A stretch of 64,000 bases of DNA from Debaryomyces hansenii CBS767 (lineage: Eukaryota; Ascomycota; Pichiomycetes; Serinales; Debaryomycetaceae). The notes beneath the pieces are model-generated. The model was not told the DNA's origin and did no database searches. It saw only the letters and a list, made by a program, of their open reading frames with translations. Of this stretch, positions 30,388-39,963 are shown piece after piece. Position 1 is the stretch's first letter, and the number at the start of each line of letters is the position of its first letter. Location of the stretch: contig NC_006043.2 of NCBI RefSeq assembly GCF_000006445.2, positions 124,001 through 188,000 on the forward strand, in the 5' to 3' direction. Position numbers and translations under genes: made by a program.

Positions 30388-30693
30388 GGCCCGTCTACAC
30401 CCCCAGAAGGGCCAAACAATTGCCCATGGTAGGTTTTGCTGCTTATATAAGCAAGAGCTAAGGTTTTTCACCGACCGGAAACCTGGTGGATTATAAGCAA
30501 AACATAACTGCCAGAGCAAAAACGCCATCATCGATTGTTAGTGAAGGCATATACATTCAGATACATCGGTAAGGAGCAGAAACACGCGCCAACCGTTCGA
30601 ATCAATACAGCGATCACCAAAGAAGTTACGAGTGGAAAAAAAACTTGGACATAATTAATCGAAGAGGTACTAAATAAGTGAATCGCGCATAGT

Positions 30694-32421
30694 ATGAGTG
30701 AAGTTAGAAGGTGTCGTAGATGCAAGAGAAAGAGACTCGATGATGAGCCACCGGAGGTACGTCAGTATAAGACGTGTGCTAAGTGTCGGATCATTGAAAG
30801 ACAGAAGAAGAAGCTGAGGAAGCCATTGGCGGAGGAAACGATGATATACGGGATGAAGCAGTTCCAGCAGCAGAACCAGAATGCCAATTTTATTCACGAC
30901 GATATATTCATGGATGACGATGTGTTCAGTGGAGGTGTGCGTAATAGTGCCAGACGGTACGAGGGTGATGGGGTGGTGAATCCGCTGCAACAGCAGCAGC
31001 AGCAGCAACAACAGTTCTACCAGTTCCAGCCCCAACAGGCATCGCATGTAGCGATGCCTACTGCGTCGTTGGCGCCGGTGGCGCCGCTCCACCAGGTGCA
31101 ACACCAGGTACAACAGCAGCAGGTACAGCAACAGCAACATGTGCAACAACAGCAGGCCCACCGGGCCCACCAACAGCACATGCGCAATATGCCAGTGCAG
31201 GTGTCGATGCCCGAAACGGTGTCCCAGCAGCCGATTAACTGTGAGATCTGCTCCACCAAGTTGGACCGCAACGACGAGCTCAACATGAATTACAGGCTCT
31301 GCTTGGAGTGCTACTCGAACCCGTTCAGACAGGACAACGTGTACGGCAACTACAACGAGTTTTTGATGGCCATTACCACGCACAAGTACAAGGATATAAG
31401 GAACTACATATACATCAAGGAGACTGACAAGACGTTTTCGGACCACTTGGTGTACCAGAATAGACCCATCAGTAGCGAGAGACTGTATCGGGAGTTTATC
31501 TTGGAGAATATCCAGATCATCTACCTTGACCCTATAATTGCGTCCCTCGGGTGCAAATTCAATAGGGTGTCGTCCAACGTGTCGGAAACCAACTCGCTTC
31601 CACCCGTGTTCAACCCCGTCATCAATCAGTACCAATACAAAAACACCAAGCCCATCAGGTCGTATCACAAGTACTACAAGGAGTCGGCATGCGACGCCAA
31701 TATCTACATGACCTTCGATTTTTCCACCAACATATTGACCGTCAAGTTGAACCAGAAGGTGTTCAACAACTCGAGCAATTACCCTTCGAAGTTCATCGAC
31801 TTGGTGCACTCGATCTTGAAGTCGTTGGCGACCCAGGATTCCAAGGCCAATGTTGGCTACAACTACCATACTGCCCTTATAATATTCGACGAGTTGATAA
31901 AAAATAAGTACTCGTATCCCCCAGACATCCAGCAATTTCTTTCCACCTGCAACAGCTCCGACTTTGCCAGAGACTTCATCAACTTCGAAGAAACCACCGA
32001 GGTCGATGCCACAGGCAAGAAGGACTCTCTTCCCGCCCAAAAGGATGATGCAGACGAGCCGGTACCAGACCAAGTCCACGGAGACGCTCGCCAGGCTACC
32101 CACGCCGGTGTCGATGACGAAGAAGAAGACGAAGAAGAAGAAGAAGACGAAGAAGAAGAAGAAGACGACGACGACGAAGACGAAGAAGGCGAAGAAGATG
32201 AAGACGACGACGACGACGACGACGATCGTGAACCTCAGCAGGGTCCCAATGCGTCCCAAGGGGTCCAATCTCGTGATGTCACGGACACTCCAAGCGAGAC
32301 TCCAATCCCAACCTCGGAGCCTCAGACGCAAATCAACCCTACAATTAACCTTGATTCCACCCAAAATGGCCTCTATCCGAAGCCCACGGGCGAGAACTTG
32401 GATCCGGCCTTCGTACAATAA
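30694..32421 (+). CDS. Unidentified protein with two CxxC-x16/17-CxxC motifs and acidic tail
   Basis: I do not recognise an orthologue. The 575 aa protein begins with C7-x2-C10-x17-C28-x2-C31 embedded in basic residues (CRRCKRKR, then CAKCR with RQKKKLRK). A Gln-rich stretch follows (about 98-165). A second motif, CEIC-x16-CLEC, lies at about 179-205. A folded-looking segment of about 205-430, rich in Tyr and Asn, ends before an acidic tail (about 470-515, mostly Asp and Glu). The two motifs look like paired zinc knuckles or ribbons, and the basic N-terminus suggests nucleic-acid contact; both points are inference. The gene is GC-rich relative to its neighbours. A 584-codon antisense frame covers it but is judged a shadow. 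Confidence 0.75.
   Translation: MSEVRRCRRCKRKRLDDEPPEVRQYKTCAKCRIIERQKKKLRKPLAEETMIYGMKQFQQQNQNANFIHDDIFMDDDVFSGGVRNSARRYEGDGVVNPLQQQQQQQQQFYQFQPQQASHVAMPTASLAPVAPLHQVQHQVQQQQVQQQQHVQQQQAHRAHQQHMRNMPVQVSMPETVSQQPINCEICSTKLDRNDELNMNYRLCLECYSNPFRQDNVYGNYNEFLMAITTHKYKDIRNYIYIKETDKTFSDHLVYQNRPISSERLYREFILENIQIIYLDPIIASLGCKFNRVSSNVSETNSLPPVFNPVINQYQYKNTKPIRSYHKYYKESACDANIYMTFDFSTNILTVKLNQKVFNNSSNYPSKFIDLVHSILKSLATQDSKANVGYNYHTALIIFDELIKNKYSYPPDIQQFLSTCNSSDFARDFINFEETTEVDATGKKDSLPAQKDDADEPVPDQVHGDARQATHAGVDDEEEDEEEEEDEEEEEDDDDEDEEGEEDEDDDDDDDDREPQQGPNASQGVQSRDVTDTPSETPIPTSEPQTQINPTINLDSTQNGLYPKPTGENLDPAFVQ
30990..31015 (+). repeat. CAG/CAA microsatellite in CxxC gene
   Basis: A run of CAACAG and CAG codons encodes poly-Gln near residues 99-108. 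Further Gln-rich interruptions follow to about 31160. Confidence 0.8.
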
Positions 32422-32584
32422 CAATAATCGTATAATTATAGTTGTATAATTAATAAATTGTTTTTTTATATATTGTTAGCGTAGAAGCATTATAATCTAA
32501 TTTCGCGTAGGAGCTATACTAAGAAAAAAAATTTGATTCGAGTTGATCCTGATTTTTCTTTCTTCTTTATCAACTGCTAGTACC

Positions 32585-33931
32585 ATGAAATTGACAATTG
32601 TCTTATCGGCCGTTATAGGGTTGGTTTCTACAGTTCAGGGCATTTGGTTGGATACCAACAATGTGACTAATTTGAAAGAAGTCAGTGCAATTTTCGCTGA
32701 GGGTTTGCTCGACTACTATGATGGTAATGAATACGGAGGAACCATTGGGATGTTCACATGGCCATATTATTGGTGGGAAGCTGGTGGAGCATGGGGATCG
32801 CTCATTGACTACACGTATTATATGGAAAATGACACTTTTGTGCCGTTAATTAAACAGGCATTGGAATATCAGACAGGGGACGATCTCAACTACATCCCTC
32901 TTAATCAGTCGACCACCGAAGGTAATGATGATCAAGGGTTCTGGGGTCTTGCGGTGATGGCAGCGACCGAGAAGAATTTCAGTAACCCCGATAACAAAGA
33001 TAAGCATTGGTTGGCGTTGACGCAAGCGGTGTTCAACACGATGACTGCGAGATGGGATCACAAAGAATGCCACGGAGGGTTGAGATGGCAGATTTTCCAG
33101 TGGAATTCGGGTTATGACTACAAGAACTCGGTTTCCAATGGTTGTCTTTTCAATATCGGGGCCAGATTGGCCCGGTACACCAGTAACGATACGTACATGG
33201 AATGGGCTGAAAAAGTGTGGGACTGGATGTACGGTATCGGGTTGTTAACCGAGGGAGAACATTGGTATGTCTACGATGGTGTTACCGTCGGGGGAAACTG
33301 CACTGATATCACCAAATTGCAATGGTCATATAACCAAGCATTAATGTTATCGGGTTGTGCTTTCTTGTACAACTACACTGAAGACGAAATGTGGTACAAC
33401 CGTACCATGAGATTGTTAAGCGGTGCCCAGGTCTTCTTCAAGGACGATATCATGTATGAAGCTGCGTGCCAGGGTTCCAACAACTGTAACCAGGATCAAC
33501 GTTCGTTCAAGGCGTACTTTTCTCGTTTGTTGGGATTGACGTCCGTCATGGTGCTAGACACAGAACCGGTTATTACTGAGTGGTTGGTTGCCTCCGCCAA
33601 TGCTGCGGCCAAAAACTCGTGTACCGGGGGTAGCGATTGGCATACCTGTGGTTTGAACTGGCAAAATGGTACGTGGGACGGATACTATGGTCTCGGTGAA
33701 CAAATGTGTGCCTTGGAAGTTGTCACCAATTTAAGAGTTCACGATCTTCCTCCACCGTATACTGCTAATAATGGTGGTTCATCCAAGGGTAATCCTGCTG
33801 GTGGTTATGCTGTCACAAACACCAATTCGTCTCCATTAAATTTGGATAAAGGTGATACGGCTGGGGCCAGTATTATTACTGTTATTATTGCTGCCTCGCT
33901 CGTAGGATCGGGTGTCTGGTTAATTCTATAG
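32585..33931 (+). CDS. DFG5: GPI-anchored GH76 endo-alpha-1,6-mannanase-like protein (Dfg5/Dcw1)
   Basis: Predicted cell-surface enzyme that helps transfer GPI-anchored mannoproteins into the cell wall. From the ATG at 32585 the protein is 448 aa, matching Dfg5/Dcw1 length. It has a signal peptide (1-19, MKLTIVLSAVIGLVSTVQG), the GH76 catalytic pair D115-D116 in EGNDDQGFWG, and the motif FTWPYYWWEAGGAWG. A hydrophobic C-terminus (about 427-448, IITVIIAASLVGSGVWLIL) serves as the GPI signal. The frame extends to a TTG at 32543, but only the ATG gives a proper signal peptide. DFG5 and DCW1 are a redundant pair, and I cannot say which this is. Confidence 0.92.
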   Translation: MKLTIVLSAVIGLVSTVQGIWLDTNNVTNLKEVSAIFAEGLLDYYDGNEYGGTIGMFTWPYYWWEAGGAWGSLIDYTYYMENDTFVPLIKQALEYQTGDDLNYIPLNQSTTEGNDDQGFWGLAVMAATEKNFSNPDNKDKHWLALTQAVFNTMTARWDHKECHGGLRWQIFQWNSGYDYKNSVSNGCLFNIGARLARYTSNDTYMEWAEKVWDWMYGIGLLTEGEHWYVYDGVTVGGNCTDITKLQWSYNQALMLSGCAFLYNYTEDEMWYNRTMRLLSGAQVFFKDDIMYEAACQGSNNCNQDQRSFKAYFSRLLGLTSVMVLDTEPVITEWLVASANAAAKNSCTGGSDWHTCGLNWQNGTWDGYYGLGEQMCALEVVTNLRVHDLPPPYTANNGGSSKGNPAGGYAVTNTNSSPLNLDKGDTAGASIITVIIAASLVGSGVWLIL

Positions 33932-34127
33932 TCTATGTATATTTCTATTCAGTTCTAAGCTCTATTTATATGTTTTACGTGTAGTTTTAATAAAATTTAC
34001 ATTTCTTTGTTATGTTAGTATTAATGGCTATATAAAAAAATTGAGGTCAACTGACCGACTAATACCGGTGGCGATGTAAGTACTCATACCATAGATAAAC
34101 ACATCATTTGTTAATTATATAGTGAAT

Positions 34128-35876
34128 ATGAGTTCTGATGATCAGTTTACGTCCATCCAGTGGGATAGAGATGAATTAGGGCCTAATAAAGAGACGAAAG
34201 TTAATAAACAAGAGACAATTACTGAAGATGATGAGCATCATAATAATGATAATGAAGATAAGGATAACGACACAACCAAGCTGAATGAGCCCGAAAACAT
34301 ACAGGAAGACGATGAGACTAAGGATGATAACGAGCCTACTGATTCGTTGATTCTTTCCAAGACAGGGGACGAAAATATAAGCAATATTGAATCGCAGAAC
34401 GAAGGTGATCATATTGTGGGTGAACCTGATGTTAATCAGGAACCAAGTTCTGATAGTCAGACCGAAGCATATGAAATCAACGTAGTAGTCACGTCGCCAT
34501 TAAGGGATTTAGATAGTTCTTCGAAGCCGTACATTTCGTACTTATTAACGACTGCCACTAATCATCCATCCGTGATGAAACTTTCGACCGTGAAGAAAGA
34601 GCAGGGGAAAGAGGTTGTCGAAATTACGGCCAGGAGGAGATATGGCGACTTCAGGTTCCTCTTTGACTGCTTGAGCAACGATCATCCGGAAGTAATGATG
34701 CCACCGTTGCCGTCGAAGCTGAATTTTAAATATTTGACGGGGGACACATTCAGCACGGAGTTCGTTCACAAGAGATTGCACTCGTTGGATAGATTTGTCC
34801 GTTTCATCACCTGCCATAAGGTGTTGTCCCAGCTGTCGATTTTCCATTTGTTTGTCAGCGATTCGGCGGACTGGTCGACATTTCAAAAGAATTTGAAGAT
34901 TAGTAAAGTTGGCGTACAGGAATCAGATGCCGACAAAGGTAACTCTTCGATGACATCGAACGTGGTGAACAAAGTGGTTAATGAGGATCTCTTGACCGAA
35001 ACGATCATGAATTTTTTAACACCCTCGAAACATAAAAGAGAGACCAATAAAGAAATTCTTGAGATCAGTGATAAATTGAAAAAGCTTTACGAAAATCTAA
35101 TTAAGTTGGATAAAATATTCACAAAGTTAAATAAGAAGAACCATGATTTAAGTGTTGATTACGAACAGTTTCTGCAGCAAATTATGAAACTATCAGTAAT
35201 CCAGAATTCTCTGGACGAAACAAATGAGCCTACCACCCCCGAGATCAACGAACAGAAACAATTTGCGACAAATTTCAAAGTGTTTGCTTCGTCTCTTTCC
35301 TATTTCCTGGATAATTGGTCCAACTTGCATAAATACATAGACGAATCGTTCTTAGTATCCTTGAAGGATTGCGCCAAGTATATCATAAGTTTAACCAATC
35401 TCATCGAGTTGCAGCACAATAAGAAAATAGATCTTCAGGTATTGCAAGACTACCTTAATAAGGCCAAGAGCGAATTGCAAGGCTTAGGTGGGTCTCATAA
35501 TGCGCCTCCCAACCCAATTATAACCCACAACAACGGAGGAATAGTCAATAACACAACCCAACTCATCAGAGACACATTATCAACGTCGGCCACTCCAAAC
35601 ATCGGTTCGTCCGTCACCGAGAGCAAGGTCACCAAATTGCAAAACAGAATAACCGAGTTGGAAAACGAAATCTCGGTGCAGTCACAGTTGGTCCTCGACT
35701 TGACAAACAAGATAATAAACGAGGAGTATCCAAACTGGGATAAGTTTAACAAGATCGAGTTGAAGGAATCGTTGCTCGGCCTATGTAACGAGGAAATTAG
35801 TTTCTACAAGGGTCTAGTCGACAATTGGAGTGACATCGAATTGAAATTACTCAAACGGTTAGACGAGTTGAAATAG
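34128..35876 (+). CDS. SNX4: Sorting nexin-4 (Atg24)
   Basis: PX-BAR protein for endosome-to-Golgi retrieval and selective autophagy; it dimerises with Snx41 or Atg20. From the ATG at 34128 it is 582 aa. It has an acidic disordered N-terminus (1-110), then a PX domain (about 127-250) with RRYGDFRFL and PPLPSK phosphoinositide-binding motifs. A BAR region (about 290-580) includes EISDKLKKLYENLIKLDKIFTKLNKKN and YIDESFLVSLKDCAKYI. The frame begins at a GTG two codons earlier. Its partner gene SNX41 is about 11 kb away on the same strand. It is longer than S. cerevisiae Snx4 (423 aa), mainly at the N-terminus. Confidence 0.92.
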   Translation: MSSDDQFTSIQWDRDELGPNKETKVNKQETITEDDEHHNNDNEDKDNDTTKLNEPENIQEDDETKDDNEPTDSLILSKTGDENISNIESQNEGDHIVGEPDVNQEPSSDSQTEAYEINVVVTSPLRDLDSSSKPYISYLLTTATNHPSVMKLSTVKKEQGKEVVEITARRRYGDFRFLFDCLSNDHPEVMMPPLPSKLNFKYLTGDTFSTEFVHKRLHSLDRFVRFITCHKVLSQLSIFHLFVSDSADWSTFQKNLKISKVGVQESDADKGNSSMTSNVVNKVVNEDLLTETIMNFLTPSKHKRETNKEILEISDKLKKLYENLIKLDKIFTKLNKKNHDLSVDYEQFLQQIMKLSVIQNSLDETNEPTTPEINEQKQFATNFKVFASSLSYFLDNWSNLHKYIDESFLVSLKDCAKYIISLTNLIELQHNKKIDLQVLQDYLNKAKSELQGLGGSHNAPPNPIITHNNGGIVNNTTQLIRDTLSTSATPNIGSSVTESKVTKLQNRITELENEISVQSQLVLDLTNKIINEEYPNWDKFNKIELKESLLGLCNEEISFYKGLVDNWSDIELKLLKRLDELK

Positions 35877-36241
35877 CTGTCTATTGATTAATGCTCCTAT
35901 TACTTTATTATTCATCCATTCAATTCTTGTTCTGTAATATTCTTACATATTTAGTACTACATTTTTCATATGCATATTGCAATTTTTCATGTATTATCCG
36001 TAACCCATATAACAACAGCCGTTTGTAATTACTCCAAGCTCCTCTCAGAGGGTCCACCATCAAGTACGGCCCAGTAGTTGCCTTATTTCTGGTATAATCG
36101 TTCTAAACAATAAAATTTGCAATAGCACTTCCAAGCAAAGTCGCGATTACCAGCTCTTCCGGTAAAAGCGTCAGGATTTCCTGATCTTATTATCGTTCAT
36201 CTTACAACAGACGCTACATTTAAGAGATATATCAAGCATCA
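35877..36241. other. SNX4-PTM1 intergenic region
   Basis: Spacer between tandem genes. It should contain the SNX4 3' end and the PTM1-like promoter. No specific element was recognised. Confidence 0.5.
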
Positions 36242-37975
36242 ATGCAATTAATATATCATAAGAAGCTCAGCGTGATAACTGGGTTATTTATATTATCGTT
36301 AATAAATTTAGTTTCGGGATACGTTACAAAGTTTAATGAACTAAATTCTCAGGTGTGTTCAGGTATATATTCTAAGCATGATTGGGGTGGAAGCTTTAAA
36401 CCAAGTATTGAGATCAAATTGCTTTCGTACGGTAAAGATAAATACGACTCCAAATCAAAGGATCAAAAGGAGAAGGAAGATATTTCTGTGAGTTATGTTA
36501 TTTTTGAATATAAGGACTTAGGAAACATTGGGTATGATCTTGGCGATGGGAAGTATAGATACATTTGTGACGATTATGCAATCAACGACTTGGGAATATG
36601 TGAAAAGAAGCAAAAGGGTAAATTTATTATCCAACTGACATCCCCTAACTCGACGATTATGACGTCGTCATTTAACCATCTTGGAGAGGCAAATATTCAT
36701 TACAATGTGTCAAGATCCGGATATTATTGTATTTCGACTGTATCGATGAACGATAAGAGTTATTCGGGGACAATGAACTTCCAAAATGCATTCGGTCATT
36801 TGAGTGCTAGTGAAATTCCAAAGTTACCAGCATACGGTATATTGACTATATTCTACGCCATTGCGTTAGCGTTGTACGGATTCCAATTCTACAAGAAGAG
36901 AAATCAGAACCAGATCTTGCCTTTGCAAAGATACTTGTTAGCTATGCTAGGATTCTTGACTTTCGACACTATCGTCGTCTGGTCATATTATGACTTAGTA
37001 AACAGAACCAGGAACCCACTGGCGGGATTCGTGACATTCTACATGTTCTTCCTTTCTTTCATGAATGCCATGAAAATTTCCTTTTCCTTTTTCTTGTTAT
37101 TATGTATTTCATTGGGTTATGGTGTTGTTGTGCTCAAGTTAAAGAAAAGTGTCATGTTGAAATGTAAAATCTTGGCTGGTTGTCACTTTGTTGCCACAAT
37201 GGTCTACTTGGTTTCCAATTACTACAATGGATCGGCTTACACCACGTCATCAGGTTCTTCGAGGTCCATGAATAATTCTGGCGCTGGCGATTTTCTTGGA
37301 TTATTGCCATTGATTCCAGTTACTATAACTTTGACTGCTTACTATTTGGCAGTATTAATATCAATTAAGAAAACTACCGCCAATTTACATAAACAGCGTC
37401 AAATTATTAAGTTACAACTTTACCAAAACTTGTTCAGAATTATCTTCCTGTCTGTTATTTTAACTTTCGGGGGATTAATTTTGTCGTCGTTTATCTACTT
37501 AAGTATGTCCACAACTGAGATGATCGAGGAACATTGGAAAGGTGCCTTCTTTATTTTTGATTTCTGGCCAAGTGTTGTATTCTACGGTGTTTTCATGGGA
37601 GTTGCATGGTTATGGAGACCAACAGAAACTAGTTACATGTTGGCAATTTCACAACAATTGTCTACAGAGGAAACTGCTGATAATGAGGATGGTGAAGCCG
37701 ATATTGGGCAGGGATACCACCGCGGTCATGAATTTGAGTTGGATGACTTATCTTTAATAAGTCACAGCGACAATGAAAACCAACCTCCTGCGGATCACGA
37801 TAGTTTCGAATTATCGAGAGATGAAAACCCTCCTCCTCAATATAGCGAAACCGATGACGACAATAAGAAGTCAAAGAAAAAAGAAGAACCTTCTGAGACA
37901 GGTAATACACTCTTTGAATTAGGAGAAGAGAGCGATGATGAGAATAAGGATGATGATCGCTTAAATAGCAAATAA
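36242..37975 (+). CDS. PTM1: Seven-transmembrane GOST-family protein, Ptm1-like
   Basis: The 577 aa protein has a signal peptide (about 1-27), a lumenal domain (about 28-190) and seven hydrophobic segments (about 200-470). An acidic cytosolic tail carries PPPQYSE-like residues and many Asp/Glu. This is the Lung_7-TM_R/GOST layout of S. cerevisiae Ptm1 (523 aa) and Yhl017w. Ptm1 was found in late-Golgi and secretory vesicle fractions; its function is poorly defined. Which paralogue this represents is not resolved. Confidence 0.85.
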   Translation: MQLIYHKKLSVITGLFILSLINLVSGYVTKFNELNSQVCSGIYSKHDWGGSFKPSIEIKLLSYGKDKYDSKSKDQKEKEDISVSYVIFEYKDLGNIGYDLGDGKYRYICDDYAINDLGICEKKQKGKFIIQLTSPNSTIMTSSFNHLGEANIHYNVSRSGYYCISTVSMNDKSYSGTMNFQNAFGHLSASEIPKLPAYGILTIFYAIALALYGFQFYKKRNQNQILPLQRYLLAMLGFLTFDTIVVWSYYDLVNRTRNPLAGFVTFYMFFLSFMNAMKISFSFFLLLCISLGYGVVVLKLKKSVMLKCKILAGCHFVATMVYLVSNYYNGSAYTTSSGSSRSMNNSGAGDFLGLLPLIPVTITLTAYYLAVLISIKKTTANLHKQRQIIKLQLYQNLFRIIFLSVILTFGGLILSSFIYLSMSTTEMIEEHWKGAFFIFDFWPSVVFYGVFMGVAWLWRPTETSYMLAISQQLSTEETADNEDGEADIGQGYHRGHEFELDDLSLISHSDNENQPPADHDSFELSRDENPPPQYSETDDDNKKSKKKEEPSETGNTLFELGEESDDENKDDDRLNSK

Positions 37976-38045
37976 AATATAGAGAAGATTTAAAATAATA
38001 AACAAATTCTTTCATTTATTCTATTATTTAATTTATATAGATGAA

Positions 38046-39263
38046 CTATAAGCCGGCCCAGATTGAGCCACCATTTTTATGCACTTCTTTAGCTAATCCT
38101 TCAACTTGGCCATTCCACTTACATAAATGATTATACAACACATTGACTTGATCTAAGTTCAAGATTCTTGGTTGCAACCAGGTTACCACCAACACTTCGT
38201 CAATTTGATTGATATACCCTTTTATAAGATTCAATGAGAAACATTTGATAATCAAATGTTCCACATCATTAACAGGGGTGCCTGTAAATTCTGAAATCTC
38301 CTTAAAGTTTAATTGTTTGTTTGTAGTAGATTTCATTGAAATCAATTCTAATAACGACATTATAATAACCTTTTGCTTTAAGAATACTTCGAAGGTTTTC
38401 AAAAATGGAGACTTTTGGAATCCAATTGCCAACCACTTATTGAAATTCTTCAAATTACCGGAATTTAAATTATGGATCAAGTTATATAACCAATCATATT
38501 GAGAATCCTTGAAGCAGTTCAAGATATCATGCAAAAGCAATTCACCAAAGTTATAAATCTTATCTCCTAGTAAGGCAGCAATACAGAGGTCGTAGCATAG
38601 CATTTGCTGCTCTTCGATCGACAAGCTCTTGTTCTTTATCGATGATAAGTATAATAATCCATTCAAGTAAAATAAGTTGTAGTTTTCATTAATCTTGTAC
38701 AATTGACATTTGGTAAGGTAAAACGCCGAATTGATCTTGGAGCTGAATTCATTTTCAAATGTGCTTTCGAACTTTGGATTTAAATGCTCTAAAATGGTTT
38801 CTGATTTTTCCAAGTTGTTCAATATTAAGTAGTAACGGGCTATCTGCAAATCAATGTAAATTATAGATTCATCATTATTGATCGTTTCCTCAATTTCCGA
38901 TTTATTAGTGTAATTATTTCTCAATTGCTTTACAAAGGTTTCCTTCAATTGCAATAACTTGTTTAAGCATTCTTCCTTGTCATCTTCAAAACTAGCCAAT
39001 AAGAAATCAACTACTTGAATAGAATTCAATTTCTGTGAGAATTGACTGATGAAAAGGTCATAGATCTTGATTCTTAATCGATTATTTTTCGATTCTGGGT
39101 TTTCATAGAATTCATTTAATGTTAACGTTAATTGATGATATAATTTTCTTTCAAAATAGTCTTCTAATTGGTAAAAAATATTAATTAACTCATTTGATTC
39201 TGTTTCCAGCCTCAATGTACTTAACACGGTATATACGTCACGGTCGACATCCATTGCTGACAT
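38046..39263 (-). CDS. RPN9: 26S proteasome lid subunit Rpn9
   Basis: Non-ATPase PCI-domain subunit of the regulatory particle lid. The 405 aa protein is helical and repetitive in its N-terminal two-thirds. The PCI winged helix is at about 280-375, followed by a C-terminal helix reading WLQPRILNLDQVNVLYNHLCKW and GGSIW, close to the end of yeast Rpn9. It converges with the PTM1-like gene with 70 bp between stops. A PACE-like site for the proteasome regulator Rpn4 lies about 45 bp upstream. Confidence 0.94.
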   Translation of the reverse strand: MSAMDVDRDVYTVLSTLRLETESNELINIFYQLEDYFERKLYHQLTLTLNEFYENPESKNNRLRIKIYDLFISQFSQKLNSIQVVDFLLASFEDDKEECLNKLLQLKETFVKQLRNNYTNKSEIEETINNDESIIYIDLQIARYYLILNNLEKSETILEHLNPKFESTFENEFSSKINSAFYLTKCQLYKINENYNLFYLNGLLYLSSIKNKSLSIEEQQMLCYDLCIAALLGDKIYNFGELLLHDILNCFKDSQYDWLYNLIHNLNSGNLKNFNKWLAIGFQKSPFLKTFEVFLKQKVIIMSLLELISMKSTTNKQLNFKEISEFTGTPVNDVEHLIIKCFSLNLIKGYINQIDEVLVVTWLQPRILNLDQVNVLYNHLCKWNGQVEGLAKEVHKNGGSIWAGL

Positions 39264-39306
39264 GTTTATTAGCTTTTATTGTGGAATATACATCTATATT
39301 CTTTAT

Positions 39307-39315
39307 CTTGCCACC
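39307..39315 (-). promoter_or_regulatory. PACE-like element (GGTGGCAAG) of RPN9
   Basis: On the RPN9 strand the sequence is GGTGGCAAG, one base from the S. cerevisiae proteasome-associated control element GGTGGCAAA that Rpn4 binds. It is 44-52 bp upstream of the RPN9 ATG. Confidence 0.6.
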
Positions 39316-39872
39316 TTATTTCGGGAAGCATGTTGAATGGGTACGGTAGTGCATATATCAAATATTCTACTATTAGAGAATGATTGCAAAATCCACTGTA
39401 TTGGCAGTATAGATGGGTAGACAGGTGGTGAGATAGGTAGTTGGGGGTTTATAAGAGGGATGGTGATGCTAGTGGATTGTTTTGGTTATGAATGGCATCA
39501 AGAAGTTAGTTTTCTGGCTTCTTATTTTGGAATAGGTGCTTGAACTTTGGTGTCTTAAAACCAGGTTCGAGGTTCCAAAATACCTTCGGTCATTAGGATA
39601 CTGAGAAATCTGGCTCGATTATATTTATCTTGCTAGTTAGCTAAGTTCTTTTTGTAGTATTATCCAACTTTTAGTATTTTATCCGATTTTTGCATCGAAA
39701 GGTCATATTTGAATAGAATCACTATATTACACAGAAATTATACCAAATAGTGAAAAATGAAAGTATTCATAATCCCCACATCTCATACCCCTAGAAACAC
39801 ACCAGAAGTACATACATCTCCATATCTTTACCTACGTAGAACCAAAGTGTTTTAATCACTACGGGCCGCAAA

Positions 39873-39880
39873 ATCACGTG
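39873..39880. promoter_or_regulatory. Cbf1-type site, ATCACGTG
   Basis: This matches RTCACGTG exactly. It is placed in the RPN9-40313 intergenic region, nearer the membrane-protein gene. Confidence 0.4.
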
Positions 39881-39924
39881 CTACACTCTACAAGACTTTT
39901 AACTATACATTTATGTAACATACG

Positions 39925-39963
39925 AGAGTAATATACTAGAGTAATATACTAGAGTAATATACT
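39925..39963. repeat. 13-bp tandem repeat, AGAGTAATATACT x3
   Basis: Three perfect copies in a row. A diverged 13-bp copy AGGGTAACACACT follows at 39975-39987, three bases different, suggesting an older, longer array. Confidence 0.92.

Larger units (their letters stand above)
29760..30693. other. GC-rich divergent intergenic block
   Basis: About 0.93 kb between the epsin and the CxxC-protein gene. Roughly 29870-30420 is clearly richer in G and C than other intergenic DNA here. It contains two inverted repeats, a CArG-type palindrome, ACCCATACC-like motifs at about 30019 and a CCCATACC at about 30080 (similar to the Rap1 core), and a CACGTG box. The short frames within it have no recognisable protein sequence. 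Confidence 0.6.

Noticed and set aside
30670..32424. 584-codon open frame antisense to the CxxC-protein gene
   Set aside because: It is the mirror of Gln-rich and Asp/Glu codons: poly-Leu, poly-Val and poly-Phe tracts oppose poly-Gln and the acidic tail. No coherent domain is visible.
39550..39600. GGTTCGAGGTTCC, resembling a Pol III B box
   Set aside because: No tRNA fold, A box or T-run terminator around it.
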